Assembly: GCA_964594115.1 (NCBI GenBank)
Contig: CAZQLD010000008.1
Span: 1 to 45,837 of the forward strand
Reading direction: 5' to 3'
Source of the DNA: MFWN01 sp964594115
GTDB lineage: Archaea > Nanobdellota > Nanobdellia > Pacearchaeales > GW2011-AR1
DNA: 45,837 bases
Shown piece after piece: positions 1 to 7,299 of the stretch. Position 1 is the first letter of the stretch, and every line of letters starts with the position of its first letter. Below the pieces are notes generated by a model. It searched no databases and had not been told where the DNA came from. It saw only the letters and a list, made by a program, of their open reading frames with translations. The translations under genes were made by a program, and so were the position numbers.

Positions 1-42
1 AATAAAAAAGCTTTAAAAGCCATAAACTATTAATGTTTATAA

Positions 43-181
43 GCCGCCGTGGCACAATGGTACTGCATCGGTCTTGAGTGAGCTCCTTTCTTTAGAAAAG
101 AAAGGACTTCGGAAGAAAGAAACTATTTCACATGTAAACCGAGCCCTTCTGGGCATCCCGGTTCGATTCCGGGCGGCGGCG
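43..181 (+). tRNA. tRNA-Ser(UGA) with an anticodon-loop intron
   Basis: The acceptor arms GCCGCCG (43-49) and CGGCGGC (174-180) pair perfectly, with discriminator G181. The T arm is CCCGG/CCGGG (157-161/169-173) around TTCGATT. A long variable arm GCCC-TTCT-GGGC (143-154) plus discriminator G identify a class II serine tRNA. The anticodon stem TCGGT/ACCGA (68-72/138-142) encloses anticodon TGA at 75-77. About 58 nt (79-136) interrupt the loop at the canonical 37/38 site. This intron carries a 9-bp hairpin (84-92/98-106). The bulge-helix-bulge pairing I can draw is imperfect (one T-T mismatch), so the splice sites could shift by 1-2 nt. A TATA-like CTTTAAAAG lies at 11-19, about 25 nt upstream. 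Confidence 0.9.
171..181 (+). repeat. tRNA 3'-end attachment-like sequence (left copy)
   Basis: The last 11 nt of the tRNA including its discriminator, GGGCGGCGGCG, recur exactly at 3381-3391. Archaeal tyrosine integrases commonly recombine at tRNA 3' ends and leave such direct repeats. An integrase remnant begins at 314, inside the bracketed interval. The repeat is short, so the att-site reading is an inference. It is strengthened by the very low chance of this GC-rich 11-mer in AT-rich DNA. Confidence 0.5.
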
Positions 182-200
182 CTTTGAAAAAGTAGTACAC

Positions 201-284
201 CCAGATTATTGGAAAGGTACATAACTTTCTCCTGGTGTAGGGAGGCGGCGTCCATAAAAAGTTATGTGCCGTGCATAATCGTGG
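201..284 (+). ncRNA. Long hairpin; candidate structured RNA or recombination site
   Basis: This GC-punctuated segment lies just downstream of the tRNA. Outer arms CCA-GATTAT (201-209) pair with ATAATC-(G)-TGG (275-284). Inner arms of 13 bp (216-228 with 258-270) pair with a single G-U. The apical part contains CTCC/GGAG (229-232/241-244) and a GGCGGCG run. No coding frame explains it. It could be a small RNA co-transcribed with the tRNA, or a DNA-level symmetric site of the old integrated element, since half of it is repeated near 3357-3402. Confidence 0.4.
216..257 (+). repeat. Diverged direct repeat, left copy
   Basis: This stretch aligns without gaps over 36 positions (about 23 identities) with 3357-3392. 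It shares TAACTTT, then AGGG-N-GGCGGCGT, and after a 4-nt insertion in the right copy also CCATAA. Most differences are transitions. The two copies bracket the integrase remnant, Dam remnant, TrmB and radical SAM genes, which fits the ends of an old insertion. Alignment by eye only. Confidence 0.4.
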
Positions 285-313
285 TTTATAAGCTGTGATT
301 TAATGGGTAAGAC

Positions 314-433
314 ATGGATATACACAACTATAAAAGAAGATTTGACAGAACAATAGAAAGACTTAAAGATTTAGATATTTCTAAGGGAAATAAAAAAATC
401 CTGAAATTTTTAATGAAGAGATTATCTTATTAG
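314..433 (+). pseudogene. Tyrosine integrase (XerA-like) N-terminal remnant
   Basis: An open frame of 39 codons starts MDIHNYKRRFDRTIERLKDL, resembling the start of archaeal XerA-type tyrosine recombinases (the SAM-like core-binding domain). It ends at TAG 431-433. Full-length relatives are about 280-330 residues; the catalytic R..HxxR..Y domain is absent here. Homology appears to stop near 390-405, where the Dam remnant begins in another frame. A TATA-like TTTATAAG sits at 286-293, about 25 nt upstream, so the promoter may survive. Recognition rests on about 30 residues. Confidence 0.55.
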
Positions 434-795
434 CGAGTGATCTATTGCAAGGAGTTAAAATAATCTGTCAAGATTATGAAAGAACTTTAAAATATATAGA
501 AAAAGATGATTTTGTTTATTTAGATCCTTGTTATGATCCTCTTAAAAGAACTAGTTTTGCTAATTATACACCCAAAAGATTTTCTGACAAAGATAACGAA
601 AGATTATCTATATTTGTTGCAAAATTAAAAAGAATTGGAGCAAAAGTCTTATTAAGTAATAACATAACTGATAATGTAGAAAGATTATATTCTCAAAGAG
701 AATATAATCGAGTTGTTGTTTTCTGTTCTAGAAGTATTAATTGTAATAGAGATCAGAGAGGAGTAATCCCTGAATTTTTGATTAAGAATTATTGA
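394..795 (+). pseudogene. Dam-type (D12 class) adenine methylase, C-terminal remnant
   Basis: Reading from 394, where the frame opens after a TAA, gives 133 codons. The stretch NEEIILLASDLLQGVKIICQ and the motif IV region DFVYLDPCYDP (DPPY in most family members) match the C-terminal half of D12-class N6-adenine methyltransferases. The later SNN, RSINC and RG motifs fit too. The N-terminal SAM-binding FxGxG region is missing, and the first initiator is only a TTG at 445. DPCY for DPPY is an unusual motif substitution. The fragment abuts the integrase remnant, so it is probably a deletion scar and not an active enzyme. Confidence 0.7.
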
Positions 796-809
796 GCTTT
801 TCAAACCTC

Positions 810-827
810 AACTTCCAATTGGGAGTT
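810..827 (+). terminator. Short hairpin after the Dam remnant
   Basis: A 7-bp stem AACTTCC/GGGAGTT (one T-G pair) with loop AATT is followed by TATTTTC. It lies 14 nt after the TGA of the Dam remnant and before the convergent regulator gene. It may terminate transcription from either side. The T-tract is weak. Confidence 0.3.
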
Positions 828-922
828 ATTTTCGAGCGAGTTTCCAAAAAACGAGGAAATATTTCCTGAAACTATCAGCTGATTGATTATCCTACTATCA
901 TTATTTATTTACATTAACATTA

Positions 923-1675
923 TTAGTCTTTTAATGAATTATTCCATATAAATTCAAAATAATGTTTAAATGATCTAGCTAATTCTTTGTTTTGGATAAG
1001 TATTGTAAAAGTTTTATTTACCCCACCCATAAAGACGACTTTATCTCCATATATTATCACAGGGGTTGTAGGTTCATATTCTTTTGAAAAGAATCTATGG
1101 TTTTCTTTTTTCCCAATGGATTCTAAAACTTCCCTTGTTTTTAATTTAGAACTCCATATCCCCCTAAAATCAATCTTATACGGAAGTTTCATTTTTTCAG
1201 CTTTTTTTACCATGTGCATATAATAATATCCAATAGTCTCAACAGCTTTCCCAGTAGATCCAAAAAATAAAAATTCTTTAATTTTTCCAGATAATGCATC
1301 ATTAAATGCATCTTCTATTACTGATTTAGCCCCTTCCTTTCCTTCATATTGCTCAACTAAGCACTCTTCTACTGGTTTCTCAAATAATACATTTAATTCA
1401 GGTAATATTTTTTTTATTAGTTCCTGTTTTTCCTTTAATAATTCTAATAATCTCTGAGGATTAGAAGCAATATATACTCTTTTTTTTGATTTTATAATAT
1501 GACTTACTAATCCTTTTTCAATTAATTTTGTTAGAATATCGTAGACTAGTGTTCTAAAAAGACCGCATTTTTTAGATATTTCTGTAGCTCCTGATTGTTT
1601 TAAGTTTAACAATGTAAGATACACTTTTACTTCATTAGAAGTAAGGCCTGTTTGTTCTAATATCTTTGAATCCAT
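923..1675 (-). CDS. TrmB-family transcriptional regulator (paralog 1)
   Basis: This 250-residue protein has an N-terminal winged helix (about residues 8-70; recognition helix near FRTLVYDILTKLIEKGLV). A coiled-coil linker (about 70-95) and a C-terminal effector-like domain opening with EQYEGKEGAKS follow. That architecture is typical of TrmB/sugar-specific archaeal regulators; the ligand is unknown and classical sugar-binding residues cannot be confirmed. The gene is divergent from the radical SAM gene at 1761. The shared 85-nt gap holds an inverted repeat between two TATA boxes, suggesting control of itself and that neighbour. Two paralogs lie at 29927 and 43596. Confidence 0.8.
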   Translation of the reverse strand: MDSKILEQTGLTSNEVKVYLTLLNLKQSGATEISKKCGLFRTLVYDILTKLIEKGLVSHIIKSKKRVYIASNPQRLLELLKEKQELIKKILPELNVLFEKPVEECLVEQYEGKEGAKSVIEDAFNDALSGKIKEFLFFGSTGKAVETIGYYYMHMVKKAEKMKLPYKIDFRGIWSSKLKTREVLESIGKKENHRFFSKEYEPTTPVIIYGDKVVFMGGVNKTFTILIQNKELARSFKHYFEFIWNNSLKD

Positions 1676-1707
1676 AGTAGATTATTCTTTTATTTCTTTT
1701 TAAATGT

Positions 1708-1726
1708 GTCGTTTAATTTACGACAT
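1708..1726. promoter_or_regulatory. Inverted-repeat operator in a divergent promoter
   Basis: Perfect 6-bp arms TGTCGT and ACGACA are separated by 7 nt. On the right, ATTTTAAATT (about 1728-1737) is a TATA candidate about 25-30 nt before ATG 1761. On the left, the minus strand reads ATTTAAAAAG as a TATA candidate about 30 nt before ATG 1675. The symmetric site therefore sits between the two promoters. The same half-sites recur at 29870-29885. Confidence 0.6.
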
Positions 1727-1760
1727 AATTTTAAATTCATAGCTAGTCAAAAAAAGGGAA

Positions 1761-3272
1761 ATGGATTTAGAGAAAATAGTTCTTGTTGAATTAGATCCAG
1801 ATCTTCCAAATTTTGGACAATTATTGGCTATGCCCAGATTTGGTATTACTGCAATTGGATCTATATTAAATGAGGCAGACTACAAAACTAAAGTTCTCTG
1901 TGATGTTTATGGAAAAGTTTCAGTTGATAATATTTTTTCTGAAAATCCGAGGTATATTATGTTTAATAGTATATGTGCTTCAATTAATAAAGTTAGATCA
2001 ATGTCTAAGGCAATTAAAAGAAAAAACCAACAGATTCCAATAATAATAGGAGGAGAAGGAGCAACAATTTATCCAGAAAAAATTAAGGATTTTGCAGATT
2101 ATATTGTTTTATATGAAGGAGATAAAACAATTTTAAATTTAATTAGCTCTTTAGAATCAGGAAAAGACCTTTCTAAAATTAATGGAATTATGTATAAAAA
2201 TTCAAGAGAAACTTGGATAACTACTGAAAAACCTGAAAGAATTAGAGAAATTAATTATTCTCTTAATCCAGAGATTTTTGATGGTTTAAAAAATTTTGGG
2301 AGAAAAAATTTATTAGCAAGAAAGATTAATTTAACCTCGGATTTAAGATTTATAAAGTTTCCAATTCAGACTTCTAGAGGATGTAAGTTTGCATGTAGTT
2401 TTTGTTCAAAAGATTCTCTTTTTGGAGGGCCAGGATATTTTGAGAGAGATATTGGTAAAGTTATAATAGATGTCGATAGAATTATGGAATATTCTGGGAT
2501 CACAAAATTCTCAATTGTTGATAATCTTTTTGGAGGTTCAAAAGATTATTTAAAAAGATTTTTTAGGGAAATAATTTCTCATTATGAAAAGCGAAATATA
2601 AAACCAAAATTTTCAGCTTTGATGCGTGCTGATCAGTTCGATAATAAAAATTTAAATGATGAAGAAATCTCTTTAATGAGGACAGCAGGATTTGGAAATG
2701 TAAATATAGGGATGGAGTCAATTAACCAAAAAACACTAGAGCAATATAACAAAAAAATAGAAATCAGTAAATATACAGATGCTATTAGAAGATTATCATC
2801 TCATAATATTAATGTAACTGGAACTTTTGCAGTTGGTGGGGGAGAAGACTGCAAAAAAGATATAAGTGCTATAGTTAAGTTTGCAAAAGAACAAAATTTG
2901 AAACAAATTCATTTATATACTTTCACTATTACACCAAATACAGCAGAATATGAAAAAAATAAACATCAAATTATTTCAGAAATAGATGATAAGTATTGGA
3001 ATGGTCATGCAGTAACAATATTTCCTAGGAAAATGTTACCTACTGAATTACAAAAAGGAATTTTTGATGCTATGCTGAGTTTTTATCCACTAACCAATCA
3101 AATAGGATTATTTTACAGGCGTATGTTGAGAAAAATTGAAAGCTCATTAATAGATCATCTTTCTCTACTAGAAAAAAGAGAAACAGAATTAATTGATAGG
3201 AAAATTTATGAGAAAAATCAGAATACCGGAGATTGGGAATTAAACGAAGAAAAATTAAAAAAAGTAATTTAA
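1761..3272 (+). CDS. B12-binding-domain radical SAM protein (paralog 1)
   Basis: This is a 503-residue protein. Residues about 1-150 form a Rossmann-like B12-binding domain with GGEGATIYP and YEGDKTI motifs but without the DxHxxG cobalamin ligand motif. The [4Fe-4S] cluster motif CxxxCxxC follows (C208, C212, C215). FAVGGGED near 345 fits the radical SAM barrel. Members methylate or rearrange lipids, tetrapyrroles and natural products; the substrate cannot be told from sequence. It is divergent from a TrmB regulator and inside the tRNA-linked element, so it may be horizontally acquired cargo. A second such protein, also paired with a TrmB gene, lies at 41866-43338. Confidence 0.85.
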   Translation: MDLEKIVLVELDPDLPNFGQLLAMPRFGITAIGSILNEADYKTKVLCDVYGKVSVDNIFSENPRYIMFNSICASINKVRSMSKAIKRKNQQIPIIIGGEGATIYPEKIKDFADYIVLYEGDKTILNLISSLESGKDLSKINGIMYKNSRETWITTEKPERIREINYSLNPEIFDGLKNFGRKNLLARKINLTSDLRFIKFPIQTSRGCKFACSFCSKDSLFGGPGYFERDIGKVIIDVDRIMEYSGITKFSIVDNLFGGSKDYLKRFFREIISHYEKRNIKPKFSALMRADQFDNKNLNDEEISLMRTAGFGNVNIGMESINQKTLEQYNKKIEISKYTDAIRRLSSHNINVTGTFAVGGGEDCKKDISAIVKFAKEQNLKQIHLYTFTITPNTAEYEKNKHQIISEIDDKYWNGHAVTIFPRKMLPTELQKGIFDAMLSFYPLTNQIGLFYRRMLRKIESSLIDHLSLLEKRETELIDRKIYEKNQNTGDWELNEEKLKKVI

Positions 3273-3356
3273 AGTTAGATTCTGCACCTCCCTAGTGGCA
3301 AGATGGCTTTTTAAACCTTAACTCCTTACTTTTGTCAACAAAACAAACAAAGTCAC

Positions 3357-3402
3357 GGCGTGTAACTTTTTGTATACGCAGGGCGGCGGCGTATTACCAT
3401 AA
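3357..3402 (+). repeat. Diverged direct repeat, right copy, with tRNA 3'-end match
   Basis: This segment matches 216-257 and contains GGGCGGCGGCG (3381-3391), identical to the 3' end of the tRNA-Ser gene. A local stem ATACGC/GCGTAT (about 3374-3379/3388-3394) flanks it. It lies in the only intergenic gap before the next gene and probably marks the right end (attR-like) of the decayed element starting at the tRNA. Confidence 0.45.
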
Positions 3403-3433
3403 TTTTTAAATATAATTCATTTCTGAGAATTTA

Positions 3434-4321
3434 ATGATGAAAATAAGAGATTACCTTAAGATTGGATTAGTTGGATTAGTTTTATCAGGTTGTCAGAAAG
3501 TCAGTCATGTAAATAGTTATATGAATTATAAGCATTTGATTAATCAGGAGTCTGTGTCTTTAGAAAGAACAATTGGAGAAAAAACTTTGTTGGATTTTCC
3601 AAAGGAAATTCCTGGAGCTGAATCTGTAGAAACATATCTTGCTCCAACATCAAATTATTGTTTAGTTCATATAAGACAAACACATTTAACTGAAAATAAT
3701 TCTAAAGGAGAATTAGAAAAAATAAAAAAAGTTCAAGACAATATTTATCAAATTCTTTCTTTTCTTATAGAAAATTATAATATAAAAAAAGTCTATGAAG
3801 AAGGAATCATAATTGGTTCTCATGTAAAGAATTCTTGCGCAGAGATTAATTATTTGAAAAAAGATCTTAATAATATAAAAAAGGAGGATCCTAACCTTTT
3901 TGAAAGCTATCAGTATTTTGAAAAATGGAAAGAGTATGATGCAGTTTATAGAATAGCTTCTGATACTGGATTGGGAATAGCAGGAGCTGAAAATCCTGAA
4001 AATCTAGATAAAGCCCAAGATACGTATGATAGACTAAAAGGATTAGAATTTTTCAGATGGCTTACAGAAAAAGAGAAAATTTATATGGCTGTACATGAAA
4101 ATAGAGAAGATTTTTTCTTGGAATTAGCAAGCAAGGAAAATAATCCTTTAGTTGTGGTAGTTTTTGGTGCAAATCATGCTTGGGGAGGGAGATATAGTTG
4201 TGGTGAAGAATATGGAAGAAGAAGAGAATCTTTTAAAGATAACTTAGCTTTCTGGGGCATGAATAATCAAAAAAAAATATTTTCTTTAGTGGAAATAACT
4301 CCTTTTGGAATTATCCATTAG
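3434..4321 (+). CDS. Putative lipoprotein, possibly TraB/ChaN-like
   Basis: The 295-residue product starts with a positively charged, hydrophobic signal ending LVLSGC, a lipobox with Cys20, so it is probably exported and lipid-anchored. The mature part has HIRQTH (about residue 80), VYEEG (about 118) and FGANHAWGG (about 250). These recall the paired His/Glu motifs of the TraB/ChaN/EreA-like superfamily, but this is a weak assignment. A TATA candidate TTTTTAAATATAA lies about 30 nt upstream of ATG 3434. Two ATGs are adjacent; the first is used here. It ends in TAG, a rare stop in this window. Confidence 0.55.
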   Translation: MMKIRDYLKIGLVGLVLSGCQKVSHVNSYMNYKHLINQESVSLERTIGEKTLLDFPKEIPGAESVETYLAPTSNYCLVHIRQTHLTENNSKGELEKIKKVQDNIYQILSFLIENYNIKKVYEEGIIIGSHVKNSCAEINYLKKDLNNIKKEDPNLFESYQYFEKWKEYDAVYRIASDTGLGIAGAENPENLDKAQDTYDRLKGLEFFRWLTEKEKIYMAVHENREDFFLELASKENNPLVVVVFGANHAWGGRYSCGEEYGRRRESFKDNLAFWGMNNQKKIFSLVEITPFGIIH

Positions 4322-4341
4322 AAAGCTTTTTTATTTAGAGA

Positions 4342-4608
4342 TTATTCAAAAATTCTTTGCCAGAAACTTTTCTTTTTAGGTTTTTCCACTTTATCAACAA
4401 CACTGTATTTTATAACTGGTTTTTCATTCATTAAAGGAGCGCTTTTTGCCAGTTGTTCATTAGCTATTCTTATAGCTCTTTCTATAGCAGTTCTAGAATA
4501 GTCTTGATTCTCTAATGCTTTCCTTAAAGAATCTAGTGTATATCCTTTAGCTAGATTTCTTTTTATATAATTGGCTAATTGCTGGATATAATCAGTTTCT
4601 TTTAACAT
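4342..4608 (-). CDS. Small conserved archaeal protein of unknown function
   Basis: The 88-residue product has an alpha-helical N-terminal part (IQQLANYIKRNLAKGYTLDS, then an SRTAIERAI helix) resembling short helical domains common in DPANN proteins. The tail is basic and aromatic (KPKKKSFWQRIFE). No catalytic motif is visible. The basic, aromatic C-terminus might touch membrane or nucleic acid, which is speculation. It is convergent with the lipoprotein gene and followed by an independently promoted gene for a surface protein. Confidence 0.65.
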   Translation of the reverse strand: MLKETDYIQQLANYIKRNLAKGYTLDSLRKALENQDYSRTAIERAIRIANEQLAKSAPLMNEKPVIKYSVVDKVEKPKKKSFWQRIFE

Positions 4609-4685
4609 TTTGCCCTCTTTTAATATCAGGTATAAAGAAAAGGAGGTTTAAAAAATTTTGCTTGTTTTTTGTGCAGAAGGGAGTA

Positions 4686-5450
4686 TTAAAACCATTTCTT
4701 TTTCCTTTGTGAAAAATAAATAATTCCTGCTGCTACAATAGCTATAGCAATCACTATAATAATCCAGCTCCCCCAGGGTGCTTCTTCAGATTTATCAATA
4801 TTTGTTATTTTTGCAGTAATTGTTTCTTGGATAGTTGTATCTACAGAGGGGGTTTCCTGGCTTGCTGTCTCTTGGCTTGCTATTTCCTGGCTTGCAGTTT
4901 CCTGGCTTGTTGTACCTTCTCCTGTATCTGTTGTTTTTTCTGCAATTGCAAAATAACTAAAAGAGGTTAGTTCAACGTCATACTCGTAGTGCGTAGTGCC
5001 CTCTTCTTTAAAGATTGTTGGCAATTCATCCCATTTTTCTGTATTATTATTAAATTTGAATAATGCTATCTTGTCTTTTCCTAGCCTGTACTCTTGCATC
5101 CATGTCTTCCTTACTTGCAAGGTTATTCTTGATTTGTTTAAAACATTTTTTAAGTTTTTATCTTTAATTTGCAAATATCTGTAAACCCCTCCTGATTTTT
5201 CTACTGATACTTCTGCTGGTTTCTCATTATATTTAGTTACAGTTATTCTGACATTTTGTGAATGATTAGTTATTTCTATTGAAATTTGTTTTATGGCGAA
5301 TTCTACATCATTTAAGTTCCATATCCTTGCTTCTCCTGGAGCTATTTTCATCCATGAACGAATTTTCACTGAATCCTCATCTAGTGCAGAAACAAAACCT
5401 AGACTAAATAATAAAAATACAAGAACTAATATGAACCCTTTTTCTACCAT
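4686..5450 (-). CDS. PGF-pre-PGF domain surface protein, membrane-anchored
   Basis: The 254-residue protein has a signal peptide (about 1-22, ending near VSA). A PGF-pre-PGF-type domain (about 30-170) shows the ISIEI...VTKY..KP...EKSG.VYRYL pattern and ends FSYFAIAE. A low-complexity linker with near-repeats of SQETA (about 180-205) follows. A C-terminal transmembrane helix ends in RKKK. It is probably displayed on the cell surface and tethered at the C-terminus. The domain is clearly related to the C-terminal half of the next, larger protein (5511-7220), so the two are partial paralogs. Confidence 0.8.
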   Translation of the reverse strand: MVEKGFILVLVFLLFSLGFVSALDEDSVKIRSWMKIAPGEARIWNLNDVEFAIKQISIEITNHSQNVRITVTKYNEKPAEVSVEKSGGVYRYLQIKDKNLKNVLNKSRITLQVRKTWMQEYRLGKDKIALFKFNNNTEKWDELPTIFKEEGTTHYEYDVELTSFSYFAIAEKTTDTGEGTTSQETASQEIASQETASQETPSVDTTIQETITAKITNIDKSEEAPWGSWIIIVIAIAIVAAGIIYFSQRKKKWF

Positions 5451-5510
5451 CTTTCTATTACTTACCCAAGAGAAAAGAGTTTATAAAGTTTTTTTGAAAT
5501 TATCTGAGAA

Positions 5511-7220
5511 TTATTTTTTATGATCTTTTGGCTTGTAAACTTTCTGAAAAACTATAAATGCAACTACTCCTAAAACCCCTACTCCAATAATAATCCATAA
5601 TCCTATTAGGAATTTCCCTCCGTTTCCTCCTTCTTCTGCCCCTGCTGACTCATTTCCAACAGAAGTTGTAGCTCCCGCAGGCGTTGTAGTCTCACTAGTA
5701 TCTTCTGCTGATGTTGTTGCTACTGAAGTACCTGCAATTGCAAAATAACTAAAAGAGGTTATTTCAACATTATAGTAATAATTTTTAGTATCATCTTCTT
5801 TATAGATTGTTGTTAACTTATTCCATTTTTCTGTATTATTATCATACTTAAATAACGCTACTTCATCTCTTCCAAGACTACTATTTTCTAACCAAGACTT
5901 TTGTATCTGAATTGTTATTACTGCTTTATCTAATACATCATTTAGATTTGTAGCTTGAATTCTTAAGTATTTGTATACTTCTCCTGATTTTTCTATTTCT
6001 ACTGCTGCTGGCTTGCTAGTATATTTAGTTACTGAAATCTTAACATCCTTTGTAACATTCTTTACTTCTATTGAGATTTCTTTTATAGCATAATCAGTAT
6101 GAAAGTTTTTCATTATTGTTGTTTGATTAGGGCTGAGTTTTGGCCATAATTGGGATTTTCCTGGGGTTGAACCTCCACCTCCTCCAGGGGTGTATGAAGA
6201 AGCATCAGCTGTTGTAAAATCAGAGGAGTTAGAGCCATGATTGCCAGCTGGATCACAACAAGAAACTCCCACACTATAAGAGCTGCCCCCAGTTAAACTG
6301 CCTAAATTTGCTGACCAGCTTGTTCCTGAAGCAGCTGAACTGATAGAACTAGCCTCGCCGCTATAACTATAGTTACAAGAGTTAACTATTTCATTTGTTG
6401 TTACACTTAGAGTTGCTCCAGTTGAACTAACACCTGAAACAGAAATAGTTGTTACTACAGGGTCAGTTGTGTCTAAGGTTATTGTGTAAGTAGCAGAACT
6501 GTTAGTATTTCCAAAAGTATCATTAGCAGTTGCGTTTATGTAATAAACCCCTTCAATTAATCCTGTGAAATTATGATATAATGGGGAAGAAAATGATGTA
6601 TTAGAACTCACTTCTTTTCTTGAAGAATTATATAGCCTTGCTACAATTGTCTCCAATGTTGCATCAGTGGCTGTCACATTAACTAGTATGGAAGATTGTG
6701 AAAGACTAGCACCATTACTTGGAGTGGGGCTTGGAAATTGTACTGAGGAAGGAGCCGAGCTACTGACAGCAACAGAGATGTTTGTTGTAGATGCTCCAGA
6801 TGAACTAAGAGTTGTAACTGTAATGTCATAGCTTCCAGAAGCAGGAGCAGTTGCATTAAACCAAAAATACACTGTTTCACTTCCATTAATAATATAGTGT
6901 GTAGAATTTGTCCAGGTTAAAACACTTGTTGTGTTTGTAAATGCCACATCAGAAGCATCTGTTCCGTCTGAATTAAAGAGAAAATTAAAATTGCCCCAGA
7001 TAGTTATATTAACCTGTGTGATATTTGCATCCTGACCAGTATCTGTGTTACTAACTGTTATATTATATAGGAAGGTCAAATCTTCCTCAACATTATAAGA
7101 AGTTCCACCACTAGAGGTTGTTATTTCATGATTGGCGATAACAAAAGAGAACATCAAAACTCCAGCTATTAATGAAAATATTAAAAAATATCTTAAAGCG
7201 ATTCTTGCTTTTTTATTCAT
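5511..7220 (-). CDS. Large PGF-pre-PGF surface protein with Ig-like repeats
   Basis: The product is 569 residues from ATG 7220. The open frame extends to 7298 (TTG), but the signal peptide begins at MNKKARIALRYFLIF, so 7220 is preferred. Order: signal peptide; Ser/Thr/Asn-rich beta domains with Ig/fibronectin-like patterns (about 25-320; DTTDPVVT and SGVSSTGATLSV are typical of FN3-like repeats); glycine-rich linker SSYTPGGGGGSTPG; PGF-pre-PGF domain (about 345-500) ending SYFAIAG; Thr/Ser/Ala linker; C-terminal helix and lysines. Many N-X-S/T sequons make it a plausible AglB substrate. Role (adhesin or S-layer associated) is inferred. Confidence 0.8.
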   Translation of the reverse strand: MNKKARIALRYFLIFSLIAGVLMFSFVIANHEITTSSGGTSYNVEEDLTFLYNITVSNTDTGQDANITQVNITIWGNFNFLFNSDGTDASDVAFTNTTSVLTWTNSTHYIINGSETVYFWFNATAPASGSYDITVTTLSSSGASTTNISVAVSSSAPSSVQFPSPTPSNGASLSQSSILVNVTATDATLETIVARLYNSSRKEVSSNTSFSSPLYHNFTGLIEGVYYINATANDTFGNTNSSATYTITLDTTDPVVTTISVSGVSSTGATLSVTTNEIVNSCNYSYSGEASSISSAASGTSWSANLGSLTGGSSYSVGVSCCDPAGNHGSNSSDFTTADASSYTPGGGGGSTPGKSQLWPKLSPNQTTIMKNFHTDYAIKEISIEVKNVTKDVKISVTKYTSKPAAVEIEKSGEVYKYLRIQATNLNDVLDKAVITIQIQKSWLENSSLGRDEVALFKYDNNTEKWNKLTTIYKEDDTKNYYYNVEITSFSYFAIAGTSVATTSAEDTSETTTPAGATTSVGNESAGAEEGGNGGKFLIGLWIIIGVGVLGVVAFIVFQKVYKPKDHKK

Positions 7221-7299
7221 TTTCACACTCTTTTTTTTATATTCTTTTTTAAGGCAGATGAGTTTATAAATCTTTTTTAGTTTCTGATGTTTATCCAAA

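Noticed and set aside
37..255. 72-codon minus-strand frame across the tRNA
   Set aside because: It reads antisense through the tRNA and the hairpin region; no promoter or protein pattern, so it is chance.
7221..7298. 26-residue N-terminal extension of the large PGF protein
   Set aside because: The signal peptide begins at ATG 7220; the upstream part starts at TTG and would put charged residues before the signal.
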